Shown here: positions 32,971 to 41,255 of the stretch, piece by piece
Position numbering within the stretch: the first letter of the stretch is position 1
How the letters are laid out: every line of letters begins with the position of its first letter
Source: Bosea sp. (in: a-proteobacteria)
Lineage (GTDB): Bacteria; Pseudomonadota; Alphaproteobacteria; Rhizobiales; Beijerinckiaceae
Reading direction: 5' to 3'
Length of the DNA stretch: 64,000 nucleotides
NCBI RefSeq assembly: GCF_023953965.1
Contig: NZ_JAMLIX010000002.1
Span: forward strand, 248,001-312,000
The notes under the pieces: generated by a model
The model's database searches: none
What the model was told of the DNA's origin: nothing
What the model saw: the letters and a program-made list of their open reading frames with translations, nothing else
Program-made: the position numbers and the translations under genes

Positions 32971-33639
32971 GTGAGATTGCTCGTCGTCGAGGACGACAAG
33001 GACCTCAACCGCCAGATCGTGACCGCGCTCGAGAATGCCGGCTACGCCGTCGACAAGGCTTTCGACGGCGAGGAAGGGCTCTATCTCGGCGAGAACGAGC
33101 CCTATGACGCCGTCATCCTCGATCTCGGCCTGCCCAAGGTCGACGGCGTCGCCGTGCTGCAGGGCTGGCGCCGCGCCGGCAAGGTGATGCCGGTCCTGAT
33201 CCTGACGGCGCGCGACCGCTGGAGCGACAAGGTCGGCGGCTTCGACGCCGGCGCCGACGACTATGTCGTCAAGCCCTTCCATATCGAGGAATTGCTGGCG
33301 CGCGTCAGGGCGCTCCTGCGCCGCGCGGCGGGCCATGCCACCTCGGAGCTCACCTGCGGCCCCGTCCGGCTCGATACCCGCGCGAGCCGCGTCGTCGTCG
33401 ACGGCAACCCGGTGCGGCTGACCTCGCACGAATACCGGCTGCTCTCCTATCTCCTGCACCACCAGGGCCGCGTCGTCTCGCGCACGGAGCTGGTCGAGCA
33501 TCTCTACGATCAGGATTTCGACCGCGATTCCAATACGATCGAGGTCTTCGTCGGCCGCCTGCGCAAGAAGCTCGGCGTCGAGATCATCGAGACCGTCCGG
33601 GGCCTCGGCTACATCGCCGCCGCCCCGGAAAAGGTCTGA
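32971..33639 (+). CDS. feuP: OmpR/PhoP-family response regulator (FeuP-like)
   Basis: A 222-residue regulator. Receiver residues 1-115 contain the acidic pair EDD, phospho-acceptor Asp51 in VILDLGLPKVDG and Lys in VVKPFH; the C-terminal winged helix includes LTSHEYRLLSYLLHHQGRVVS and TIEVFVGRLRKKLG. It is paired with the kinase nine bases downstream. FeuPQ of rhizobia are encoded beside the ccm (cyc) genes, as here. The symbol is by synteny. Confidence 0.85.
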   Translation: MRLLVVEDDKDLNRQIVTALENAGYAVDKAFDGEEGLYLGENEPYDAVILDLGLPKVDGVAVLQGWRRAGKVMPVLILTARDRWSDKVGGFDAGADDYVVKPFHIEELLARVRALLRRAAGHATSELTCGPVRLDTRASRVVVDGNPVRLTSHEYRLLSYLLHHQGRVVSRTELVEHLYDQDFDRDSNTIEVFVGRLRKKLGVEIIETVRGLGYIAAAPEKV

Positions 33640-33648
33640 TCGCGGGCG

Positions 33649-35031
33649 ATGCCGCTCAAATCCCATCGCTATTCGCTGGGAACGCGGCTGTTCTTCTCGG
33701 CGGCCTTCTGCTGCGTCCTCATCCTCGTGCTGGCCGGCATCGGGCTGACCACCTTCTACCGCCGCTCGGCCGAGCGCGGCTTCGACGAGCGGCTGTCGGT
33801 CTATATCAAGCAGCTCGTCGCCGACCTCGCCGCCCCGCCCGAGACCGAACGCCAGACGGTCGGCGATCTCGGCGAGCCGCGCTTCGACCTGCCGCTGACC
33901 GGCTGGTACTGGCAGATCACCCGGCTCGACGGCGACCGGCCGAACGTGCGCGCCTCGCGCTCGCTGGTCGGCGGGCAACTGCCCAGGCTGCTCGATCAGG
34001 CGATCCAGCCCAACAGCCGGGGGCTGCACGAAAGCTATGTCCTCGGCCCCGATGATCGCCGCCTGCGCATCCTGGAGCGCGAGATCGATGTCGGCGAGGA
34101 CGGCCGCTTCATCGTCGCCGTCGCCGCGCCCGCCGACGAGATCGAGGGCGACATCCAGGATTTCCGCTTCGCGCTGGCGATGACCTTCCTGCTGCTCGGC
34201 ATCGCCCTGGTCGCCTCGACTTTGGTGCAGGTCCGCTTCGGCCTGCGCCCGCTGGTGCGCCTGCGGGCGGCCGTGGGGGCGGTCAGGACGGGCGAGACCC
34301 CGCGGATCGTCGGGCGCTATCCGCCCGATCTCGCGCCGCTGGCGAGCGAGCTCAACCAGCTCATCGACGCCAACCACGAGATCCTCGATCGCGCCCGCAC
34401 CCAGGTCGGCAATCTCGCCCATGCGCTCAAGACCCCGCTCAGCGTGATGATCAACGAGGCCGACACCAGCCCCGGTGACGGGCCCTTGTCCCAGACCGTC
34501 CGCACGCAGGCCGCGGTGATGCGCGACCAGGTCCAGTATTATCTCGACCGCGCGCGGGCGGCGGCGCTTTCCGGAGCGCTCGGCGGCGTGACCGAGGTCG
34601 TCCCCTCGCTCGACGCGCTGCTGCGCACCTTCATGAAGATCGCGCAGGGCAGGGGCGTCACGGGCTCGCATACGGTTCCGCCCGGCCTGCGCTTCCGCGG
34701 CGAGAAGCAGGATCTGGAGGAGATGCTCGGCAATCTCCTCGACAATGCCTTCAAATGGGCGACTTCGCGGGTTGAAATCTCGCTTGCGGACGGCAAGGCG
34801 GCCGAGGCGGGGCGGATCGCGCTCGTGATCGACGATGACGGCCCCGGCCTGCCGCCCGACGCGATGGCCGAGGTGCTGAAGCGCGGGCGCCGTCTCGACG
34901 AGACCACGCCGGGCTCCGGATTGGGCCTCTCGATCGTCGTCGACCTCGCCAAGCTCTATGGCGGGGGGCTGAGTCTCGACCGCTCGCCGCTCGGCGGCCT
35001 CAGGGCGCGTCTGGAACTTCCTTCGGTTTAG
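33649..35031 (+). CDS. feuQ: Sensor histidine kinase (FeuQ-like)
   Basis: A 460-residue inner-membrane kinase. Two transmembrane segments (about residues 14-38 and 178-198) bracket a periplasmic domain of some 140 residues, then a HAMP-like linker, the H box with His258 in NLAHALKTPLSVM, and an ATPase domain with N box DNAFKWA and G boxes DDGPGLP and GSGLGLSIV. It would phosphorylate the regulator encoded just upstream and may be held in check by the PepSY-like protein. The kinase-phosphatase balance cannot be judged from sequence. Confidence 0.85.
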   Translation: MPLKSHRYSLGTRLFFSAAFCCVLILVLAGIGLTTFYRRSAERGFDERLSVYIKQLVADLAAPPETERQTVGDLGEPRFDLPLTGWYWQITRLDGDRPNVRASRSLVGGQLPRLLDQAIQPNSRGLHESYVLGPDDRRLRILEREIDVGEDGRFIVAVAAPADEIEGDIQDFRFALAMTFLLLGIALVASTLVQVRFGLRPLVRLRAAVGAVRTGETPRIVGRYPPDLAPLASELNQLIDANHEILDRARTQVGNLAHALKTPLSVMINEADTSPGDGPLSQTVRTQAAVMRDQVQYYLDRARAAALSGALGGVTEVVPSLDALLRTFMKIAQGRGVTGSHTVPPGLRFRGEKQDLEEMLGNLLDNAFKWATSRVEISLADGKAAEAGRIALVIDDDGPGLPPDAMAEVLKRGRRLDETTPGSGLGLSIVVDLAKLYGGGLSLDRSPLGGLRARLELPSV

Positions 35032-35098
35032 AGGAATTCATCGCCGCGTGACCCTTTGTCACCATGAACCCGACCGGACGATTGGCTAAGAACGCCGC

Positions 35099-36202
35099 AT
35101 GATGATCTGGGCCATCTTCGCAGCCATGACGGGAGCGGCGGTCTTCGCCCTGCTCTGGCCGCTCGGCCATGGCCGGATGCAGGGCTTTGCCGATGTCGCC
35201 GATGCCCGCAGCCTCTACCGCGCCCAGCTCAAGGAGATCGACCGCGATCTCGCCCGCAGGCTGATCGGAGAGGAGGAGGCACAGGCCGCCCGCACCGAGG
35301 CCGCCCGCCGCCTGCTGCGCGCCGCCGGCGACGAGGCCGGGCCCGCCGGCGAGACCGAGCCCTCGCTGCGCCGCCGCCGGGCGAGCTCGGCGCTGATGCT
35401 CTCCGTGGTGCCGCTGCTCGCGCTCGTGATCTACGGCCTCTACGGCGCTCCCGGTCAACCCGACCAGCCGCTGGCGGCGCGGCTGGAGAAGGCCGGCCCG
35501 CAGCAGGATTTCGCCGTCATGCTCGCGCGGATGGAAGCCCATCTCGCCGCCAACCCCGCCGATGCGCGGGGCTGGTCGCTGCTCGCGCCGATCTATCTGC
35601 GCCAGGGCCGCTATGACGAGGCGGCGAAAGCCTTCGCCGCCGCTGTCCGCTTCGGCAAGCCCGATGCCGAGCTTTACGCAGGGCTGGGCGAGGCCCGCAT
35701 CATGGAGGCGGGCGGCGTCGTCACCGCCGCCGCGCGCGAGGCGCTGGCCGAGGCGGTGAGCCTCGATCCGAAAAGCCCGCGCGCCCGCTACTACCTCGCC
35801 CTCGCGAAGGAGCAGGACGGCGACGGCGCGGGCGCCGAGGCTGCGCTCGTCGAGCTCCTCGCCGAGGCGCCGGCGGATGCCGACTGGGCCGGCGCCGTGC
35901 GCGGCCGGCTGGAGCGGATGCGCGGCGATGCCGGCGGCAAGGCGATCGCGGCCCTGCCCGAGGCCGAGCGCCAGCAGGCGATCAGGGCGATGGTCGACGG
36001 CCTTGCCGAGCGCTTGAACGCCGGCGGCGGCAGCCTGCCCGAATGGAGCCGTCTGATTCGCGCCCGCACCGTCCTCGGCGACAGGGCGGCCGCGCTTCAG
36101 GCGATGAAGACCGCGCGCGAGCGGCTGGCGGGGGACGAGGCGGCGCTTGCGGCGCTCGGCGCTCTCGCGCAAGAACTGGCCTTGAAGGAGGCCGCGCCAT
36201 GA
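35099..36202 (+). CDS. ccmI: Cytochrome c maturation protein CcmI (CycH)
   Basis: A 367-residue apocytochrome c chaperone. Two membrane segments (residues ~1-20 and ~98-115) flank a cytoplasmic loop with SLYRAQLKEIDRDLARRLIGEEEAQAARTEAARRLL, here spanning residues 38-74, the CcmI hallmark. The periplasmic part holds TPR-like repeats (DARGWSLLAPIYLRQGRYDEAAKAFAAA around 155-185). First gene of ccmI-E-F-H; overlaps ccmE by four bases. Confidence 0.93.
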   Translation: MMIWAIFAAMTGAAVFALLWPLGHGRMQGFADVADARSLYRAQLKEIDRDLARRLIGEEEAQAARTEAARRLLRAAGDEAGPAGETEPSLRRRRASSALMLSVVPLLALVIYGLYGAPGQPDQPLAARLEKAGPQQDFAVMLARMEAHLAANPADARGWSLLAPIYLRQGRYDEAAKAFAAAVRFGKPDAELYAGLGEARIMEAGGVVTAAAREALAEAVSLDPKSPRARYYLALAKEQDGDGAGAEAALVELLAEAPADADWAGAVRGRLERMRGDAGGKAIAALPEAERQQAIRAMVDGLAERLNAGGGSLPEWSRLIRARTVLGDRAAALQAMKTARERLAGDEAALAALGALAQELALKEAAP

Positions 36203-36699
36203 CCGTTGCCCAGCCGACGCGGCCGGCGAAGCGCCGCCTGACCCGCAAGCAGCTCAGGCTGACCCTGATCGCGGCGGCCGGCGCCGTGCTGTTCCTGGCG
36301 GCGGGCCTCGTCCTCTTCGCGATGCGCGACACCATCGTCTTCTTCTTCGGCCCGACGGAGATCGTTGAGAAGGGCGTTCAGCCCGGCACGCGCATGCGGC
36401 TCGGCGGGCTGGTCGAGACCGGCTCCGTCCAGCGCGGCCCGGGCCAGCGCATCTCCTTCGGCGTCACCGACGGCAGGACCTCGATCAAGGTCGGCTATGA
36501 CGGGCTCCTGCCCGACCTGTTCCGGGAAGGGCAGGGCGTCGTCACCGAGGGTATTTTCGAGGGCGCCGGGCACTTCAAGGCGGATTCGGTGCTGGCGAAG
36601 CACGACGAGACCTATATGCCGCGCGAGGTCGCCGACGCGCTGAAGAAGCAGGGGCACTGGCAGGCCGGCGGCACTGCGCCTGCGCCGGTGAAGCCGTGA
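36199..36699 (+). CDS. ccmE: Heme chaperone CcmE (CycJ)
   Basis: A 166-residue membrane-anchored periplasmic heme chaperone. One N-terminal transmembrane segment (residues ~20-42), an OB-fold domain with RLGGLVETGSVQRG, and the heme-binding histidine in LAKHDETYMP. The residue after KH is typical for the covalent heme-His site. ATG 36199 overlaps the ccmI stop; ccmF starts eight bases downstream. Confidence 0.94.
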   Translation: MTVAQPTRPAKRRLTRKQLRLTLIAAAGAVLFLAAGLVLFAMRDTIVFFFGPTEIVEKGVQPGTRMRLGGLVETGSVQRGPGQRISFGVTDGRTSIKVGYDGLLPDLFREGQGVVTEGIFEGAGHFKADSVLAKHDETYMPREVADALKKQGHWQAGGTAPAPVKP

Positions 36700-36706
36700 G
36701 CCGCGC

Positions 36707-38683
36707 ATGATCGTCGAGATCGGCCATTATGCGCTGGCGCTGGCGCTCGGCGTCTCCGTCATCCAGACGGTGGTGCCGTTCTGGGGCGTGTTCCGCCAGG
36801 ACCGGACGCTGGCCTCGGTCGGCGCAAGCGCGGCGCTCATCTCCTTCGCGCTGGTCGCGCTTTCCTTCGCGGCTCTGGTGACCTCCTATGTCCGTTCGGA
36901 TTTCTCGGTCGCCAACGTCGCCGCCAATTCCCATTCGGCGCAGCCGCTGATCTACAAATTCACCTCGGTCTGGGGCAACCACGAAGGCTCGATGCTGCTG
37001 TGGGTGCTGATCCTGACGCTGTTCGGGGCGCTGGTCGCGCTGTCGCGCCGCTCGCTGCCGCCGCGCCTGCGGGCCGGCGCGCTCGCCGCGCAGGGCCTCG
37101 TCGCGGTCGCCTTCCTCGCCTTCACCCTTTTGACCTCGAACCCGTTCCAGCGCCTCAGTCCCGCGCCGGCCGAGGGGCAGGACCTCAACCCGATCCTGCA
37201 GGATCTCGGCCTCGCGATCCATCCCCCGCTCCTCTATGTCGGCTATGTCGGCTTCTCGATCACCTACGCCTTCGCGGTCGCCGCCCTGATCGACGGGCGC
37301 ATCGACGCGATGTGGGCGCGCGCCGTCCGGCCCTGGACGCTGCTGGCCTGGACCTTCCTGACGCTCGGCATCGCGATGGGCTCCTACTGGGCCTATTACG
37401 AGCTCGGCTGGGGCGGCTGGTGGTTCTGGGACCCGGTCGAGAACGCCTCCTTCATGCCCTGGCTCGCCGGCACGGCGCTGATCCACTCGACCGTGGTGAT
37501 GGAGAAGCGCGACGCGTTGAAAGTCTGGACGATCCTGCTCGCGATCCTGACCTTCTCGCTCTCGCTGCTCGGCACCTTCATCGTCCGCTCCGGCGTGCTG
37601 ACCTCGGTGCATTCCTTCGCCACCGAGCCGGCGCGCGGCCTCTTCATCCTGTTCATCCTGATCTTCTTCGTCGGCGGGTCGCTCGCGCTCTTCGCCTGGC
37701 GGGCGCCGCTCTTGCGGCAGGGCGGGCTGTTCGCGCCGGTCTCGCGGGAGAGCGCGCTCGTCGTCAACAACGTCTTCCTGGCGACGGCCTGTGCCACCGT
37801 CTTCGTCGGCACGCTCTATCCGCTGCTGCTGGAGCTTTTGACCGGCGACAAGATCTCGGTCGGCCCGCCCTTCTACAACGCCACCTTCGTGCCGGTGATG
37901 GTGCCGCTGCTGCTGCTCATGCCGATCGGCCAGTCGCTCGCCTGGAAGCGCGGCGACCTGCTCGGCGCCGCGCAGCGCAATGCCGCCGCCTTCGGGCTCG
38001 CCGTGCTGGCGGCGCTTGCGCTCATCGCCATGACGCGCGGCGGGCCGGTGCTGGCGCCGCTCGGCGTGGGCTTGGGGCTTTTCCTCGTCCTCGCCGCCGG
38101 CTTCGACCTCGCCGAGCGCATCGTGACGCGCGCCAGCGGCCCGAAGGCGATGCTGTCGCGCGCCAGGGGCCTGCCGCGCTCGGCCTGGGGCACGGCTTTC
38201 GCCCATGCGGGCCTGGGCTTGAGCATCATCGGCATCGCCGCCGCAGCCTGGAGCAGCGAGGCGATCGCGGTCCTGAAGCCCGGCGAGCGGCTGACCAGCG
38301 GCCGCTATACCGTCGTCCTCGAGGCGATCTCGCCACGGACCGGGCCGAATTTCCGGGCCGAGGTCGCCCGTTTCCGGGTTTTCTCCGGCGACCGCGAGCT
38401 TCAGCCGGTCGAAGCCTCCAAGCGCGTCTACACCGCCCGCTCGATGCCGACGACCGAGGCCGGCATCCGCACGGATGGCTTGAGCCAGGCCTATATCGGC
38501 CTCGGCGAGGTGGAAGGCGGCGGCATCGCCGTGCGCCTCCACGACAAGCCGCTGATCCTGCTGATCTGGATCGGCGCGCTCGTCATGGCGTTCGGCGGCG
38601 GGCTTTCCCTGACCGACCGGCGCTTCCGGCTGGCGGCGCCCAGGCGCGCCGCGCCTGCCGCCGTCGCTGAGCCGGCGGAGTAG
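36707..38683 (+). CDS. ccmF: Cytochrome c heme lyase subunit CcmF (CycK)
   Basis: A 658-residue polytopic membrane protein of the heme lyase. The tryptophan-rich WWD motif GWGGWWFWDPVENASFMPW is at residues ~236-254. Conserved histidines occur in SHSAQPLIYKF, GNHEGSM, HPPLLYVGYVG and ALIHSTVV. About 13-15 membrane spans. It ligates heme from CcmE to apocytochromes held by CcmI and CcmH. Confidence 0.95.
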   Translation: MIVEIGHYALALALGVSVIQTVVPFWGVFRQDRTLASVGASAALISFALVALSFAALVTSYVRSDFSVANVAANSHSAQPLIYKFTSVWGNHEGSMLLWVLILTLFGALVALSRRSLPPRLRAGALAAQGLVAVAFLAFTLLTSNPFQRLSPAPAEGQDLNPILQDLGLAIHPPLLYVGYVGFSITYAFAVAALIDGRIDAMWARAVRPWTLLAWTFLTLGIAMGSYWAYYELGWGGWWFWDPVENASFMPWLAGTALIHSTVVMEKRDALKVWTILLAILTFSLSLLGTFIVRSGVLTSVHSFATEPARGLFILFILIFFVGGSLALFAWRAPLLRQGGLFAPVSRESALVVNNVFLATACATVFVGTLYPLLLELLTGDKISVGPPFYNATFVPVMVPLLLLMPIGQSLAWKRGDLLGAAQRNAAAFGLAVLAALALIAMTRGGPVLAPLGVGLGLFLVLAAGFDLAERIVTRASGPKAMLSRARGLPRSAWGTAFAHAGLGLSIIGIAAAAWSSEAIAVLKPGERLTSGRYTVVLEAISPRTGPNFRAEVARFRVFSGDRELQPVEASKRVYTARSMPTTEAGIRTDGLSQAYIGLGEVEGGGIAVRLHDKPLILLIWIGALVMAFGGGLSLTDRRFRLAAPRRAAPAAVAEPAE

Positions 38684-38687
38684 GCCG

Positions 38688-39158
38688 ATGCGGCGGATCG
38701 CCCTCGCCCTTTTCCTCCTGCTGCTGGTTTCGCCCGCCGCCCGCGCGGTGCAGCCCGACGAGATCCTGCGCGATCCGGTTCTGGAGCAGCGGGCGCGGGA
38801 TATCTCCGCCGGCCTGCGCTGCCTCGTCTGCCAGAACCAGTCGATCGACGATTCCGACGCGCCCTTGGCCCGCGACCTGCGCATCCTCGTCCGCGAGCGG
38901 CTCACCGCCGGCGACGACGACAAGGCGGTGGTCGCCTTCGTCGTCGCCCGCTATGGCGATTTCGTCCTGCTCAGGCCGCCCTTCAACGCCCATACGCTGA
39001 TGCTCTGGGCCGCGCCCTTCCTCATCCTGCTGGCGGGAGCGGGTTTCGTCTGGCGCCGCGGCCGGCAGCGCGCGGGCGAGGAGCCCGCGACCCCCGCGCC
39101 ACTGACGGAGGAGGAACGCCAGCGCGTCGACAGCCTGCTGCGGGACGAGCCGGAATAG
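38688..39158 (+). CDS. ccmH: Cytochrome c maturation thiol-disulfide protein CcmH (CycL)
   Basis: A 156-residue protein with a signal peptide (residues 1-20, ending ARA), the redox motif RCLVCQNQS with Cys45 and Cys48, and a C-terminal membrane anchor (LMLWAAPFLILLAGAGFVW). It reduces apocytochrome c cysteines. It follows ccmF by four bases and ends the operon; the 125-base gap before htrA holds a new promoter region. Confidence 0.94.
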   Translation: MRRIALALFLLLLVSPAARAVQPDEILRDPVLEQRARDISAGLRCLVCQNQSIDDSDAPLARDLRILVRERLTAGDDDKAVVAFVVARYGDFVLLRPPFNAHTLMLWAAPFLILLAGAGFVWRRGRQRAGEEPATPAPLTEEERQRVDSLLRDEPE

Positions 39159-39283
39159 GCGCCGGCGGGCGTCTCAACCTTACCAAAACGTCATCTTCAG
39201 GCCAAAGCCGCGTAAGGCGCCGGCCGCCATGGTCCTCCTCACGAGCAGGGGAAAGCGCCCTGTCACTCCACGAGGTTTCCGCC

Positions 39284-40450
39284 ATGACGACACAGACTGA
39301 ACATCGCAAATCCATCCTGAAGCGCGGCGCCCTTCTCGCCGGCACCGCCATTCTCGGCATCGGGCTCGTCGCCGGCGTCGCCGATCGCGCGCTGATGCAG
39401 GACCATGCCGCCCTCGCGCAGCCGATCCAGCTCTCCGGCGCGCAGGCCACGCTGCCCTCCTTCGCCGACCTCGTCGACAAGGTGAAGCCGGCCGTCGTCT
39501 CGGTGCGCGTCAAGACCGGCGGCGCGGCTTCCGACGAGCAGAGCCTCGACGACCTGCCGCCGGAGCTGCGCCGCTTCTTCCGCAACCAGGAGACCGAGCG
39601 CCCCAATAGGCCGCAGCGGCCCCAGGGCATGGCCCAGGGCTCGGGCTTCTTCGTCAGCCAGGACGGCTATGTCGTGACCAACAACCACGTCGTCGAGAAG
39701 GCGACCGAGGTCCAGATCGTCACCGATGCCGGCAAGACGCTGGAGGCCAGGGTGGTCGGCACCGATCCGCGCACGGATCTGGCGCTGCTCAAGGTCAAGG
39801 ACGAGGGCAATTACCCTTATGTCCCGCTCTCCGGTGCCAAGGCGCGCATCGGCGACTGGGTGCTGGCGATCGGCAACCCCTTCGGGCTCGGCGGCACGGT
39901 GACCGCCGGCATCGTCTCGGCCCAGGGTCGCGACATCGGCTCGGGCCCCTATGACGACTTCATCCAGATCGACGCGCCGATCAACCGCGGCAATTCCGGC
40001 GGGCCGACCTTCAACCAGAACGGCGAGGTCGTCGGCGTCAACACCGCGATCTATTCGCCCTCGGGCGGCAATGTCGGCATCGCCTTCGCGATCCCCGCCT
40101 CGACCGTCAAGTCGGTCGTCGACCAGCTCAAGAAGGACGGCAAGGTGGCGCGCGGCTTCATCGGCGTGCAGATCCAGCCGGTGACCGGCGAGATGGCCGA
40201 TGCGATCGGGCTGAAGGAGCCCAAGGGCGCGCTCGTCGCCGAGGCGCAGGGCGATGGCCCGGCCGCCAAGGCGGGCATCCGCCGCGGCGACACCATCACC
40301 GCCGTCAACGGCGAGGCGGTCAAGGACGCGCGCGACCTGTCGCGCAAGATCGCCGCCTTCGCGCCCGGCGCCAAGACCACGATCACCCTCTACCGTGAAG
40401 GCAAATCGCGTGACGTGACCTTCGAGGTCGGCCGCCAGCCCGCGGCCTGA
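39284..40450 (+). CDS. HtrA/DegP-family periplasmic serine protease with one PDZ domain
   Basis: A 388-residue protease. An N-terminal hydrophobic segment (ALLAGTAILGIGLVAGVA) serves as signal or anchor. The triad is His135 (TNNHVVEKA), Asp165 (RTDLALLKV) and Ser238 (RGNSGGPTF). One PDZ domain follows (FIGVQIQPVTGEMADAIGL ... VTFEV). Canonical DegP has two PDZ domains and about 470-510 residues, so this one is short, closer to DegS in layout. No continuation is visible in other frames downstream. It stands between ccm and a two-component pair, as degP does in rhizobia. Confidence 0.9.
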   Translation: MTTQTEHRKSILKRGALLAGTAILGIGLVAGVADRALMQDHAALAQPIQLSGAQATLPSFADLVDKVKPAVVSVRVKTGGAASDEQSLDDLPPELRRFFRNQETERPNRPQRPQGMAQGSGFFVSQDGYVVTNNHVVEKATEVQIVTDAGKTLEARVVGTDPRTDLALLKVKDEGNYPYVPLSGAKARIGDWVLAIGNPFGLGGTVTAGIVSAQGRDIGSGPYDDFIQIDAPINRGNSGGPTFNQNGEVVGVNTAIYSPSGGNVGIAFAIPASTVKSVVDQLKKDGKVARGFIGVQIQPVTGEMADAIGLKEPKGALVAEAQGDGPAAKAGIRRGDTITAVNGEAVKDARDLSRKIAAFAPGAKTTITLYREGKSRDVTFEVGRQPAA

Positions 40451-40571
40451 GCGTAGCCGGCGGGTTCACCGGTTCCTGTCGCCCCAGTCGGGGGACCCGC
40501 CGTTACGGCGGCAGGTCGGATGCGTATGCTCCGGCCTGCCGTTCTCGTGATTCTTGCGATAGGGTTGGCCG

Positions 40572-41255
40572 ATGCGACTCCTCATTGTCGAAGATGATGC
40601 CGAGGCTGCGGCCTATCTGACCAAGGCGTTCCGCGAGGTCGGCCATGTCGCCGACCATGCCGCCGACGGCTTGCAGGGCTATGCCATGGCCGAGGGCGGC
40701 GGCTACGACGTGCTGGTCATCGACCGCATGCTGCCGCGCCTCGACGGCCTCTCGCTGATCCGCTCGCTGCGCGAGCAGAAGGACGACACCCCGGCGCTGA
40801 TCCTCTCGGCGCTCGCCCAGGTCGACGACCGGGTGAAGGGCCTGCGCGCCGGCGGCGACGACTACCTGCCCAAGCCTTATGCCTTCTCGGAGCTGCTCGC
40901 CCGCGTCGAGGTTCTGGCGCGCCGGCGCGGGGCGCCAGCCGCCGAGCCGACCTCCTACCGCGTCGGCGAGCTTTCGCTCGACCGGCTCGCCCACCGCGTC
41001 ACCCGCCAGGGGCAGGAGATCGTCCTGCAGCCGCGCGAGTTCCGGCTGCTCGAATATCTGATGAAGCATGCCGGCCAGGTCGTGACCCGCACCATGCTGC
41101 TGGAGAACGTCTGGGACTATCATTTCGACCCCCAGACCAACGTCATCGACGTGCATGTCAGCCGCCTGCGCGCCAAGGTCGACAAGGGCTTCGAACCGCC
41201 GATGATCCACACCATCCGCGGCGCGGGATACATGGTCCGTGACAACGCCCGCTGA
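40572..41255 (+). CDS. OmpR-family response regulator
   Basis: A 227-residue regulator with receiver (EDD, Asp51 in VIDRMLPRLDG, Lys in YLPKPYAFSELLARV) and winged-helix DNA-binding domain (LQPREFRLLEYLMKHAGQVVTRTMLLENVW). It overlaps its kinase by 17 bases. QseB/CzcR-like in sequence style. The downstream kinase and glnE follow in the same direction; targets unknown. Confidence 0.88.
   Translation: MRLLIVEDDAEAAAYLTKAFREVGHVADHAADGLQGYAMAEGGGYDVLVIDRMLPRLDGLSLIRSLREQKDDTPALILSALAQVDDRVKGLRAGGDDYLPKPYAFSELLARVEVLARRRGAPAAEPTSYRVGELSLDRLAHRVTRQGQEIVLQPREFRLLEYLMKHAGQVVTRTMLLENVWDYHFDPQTNVIDVHVSRLRAKVDKGFEPPMIHTIRGAGYMVRDNAR

Noticed and set aside
36575..38923. A 782-codon minus-strand frame opposite ccmF
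   Set aside because: Low-complexity, charged sequence antisense to a gene with an unmistakable WWD motif; not coding.
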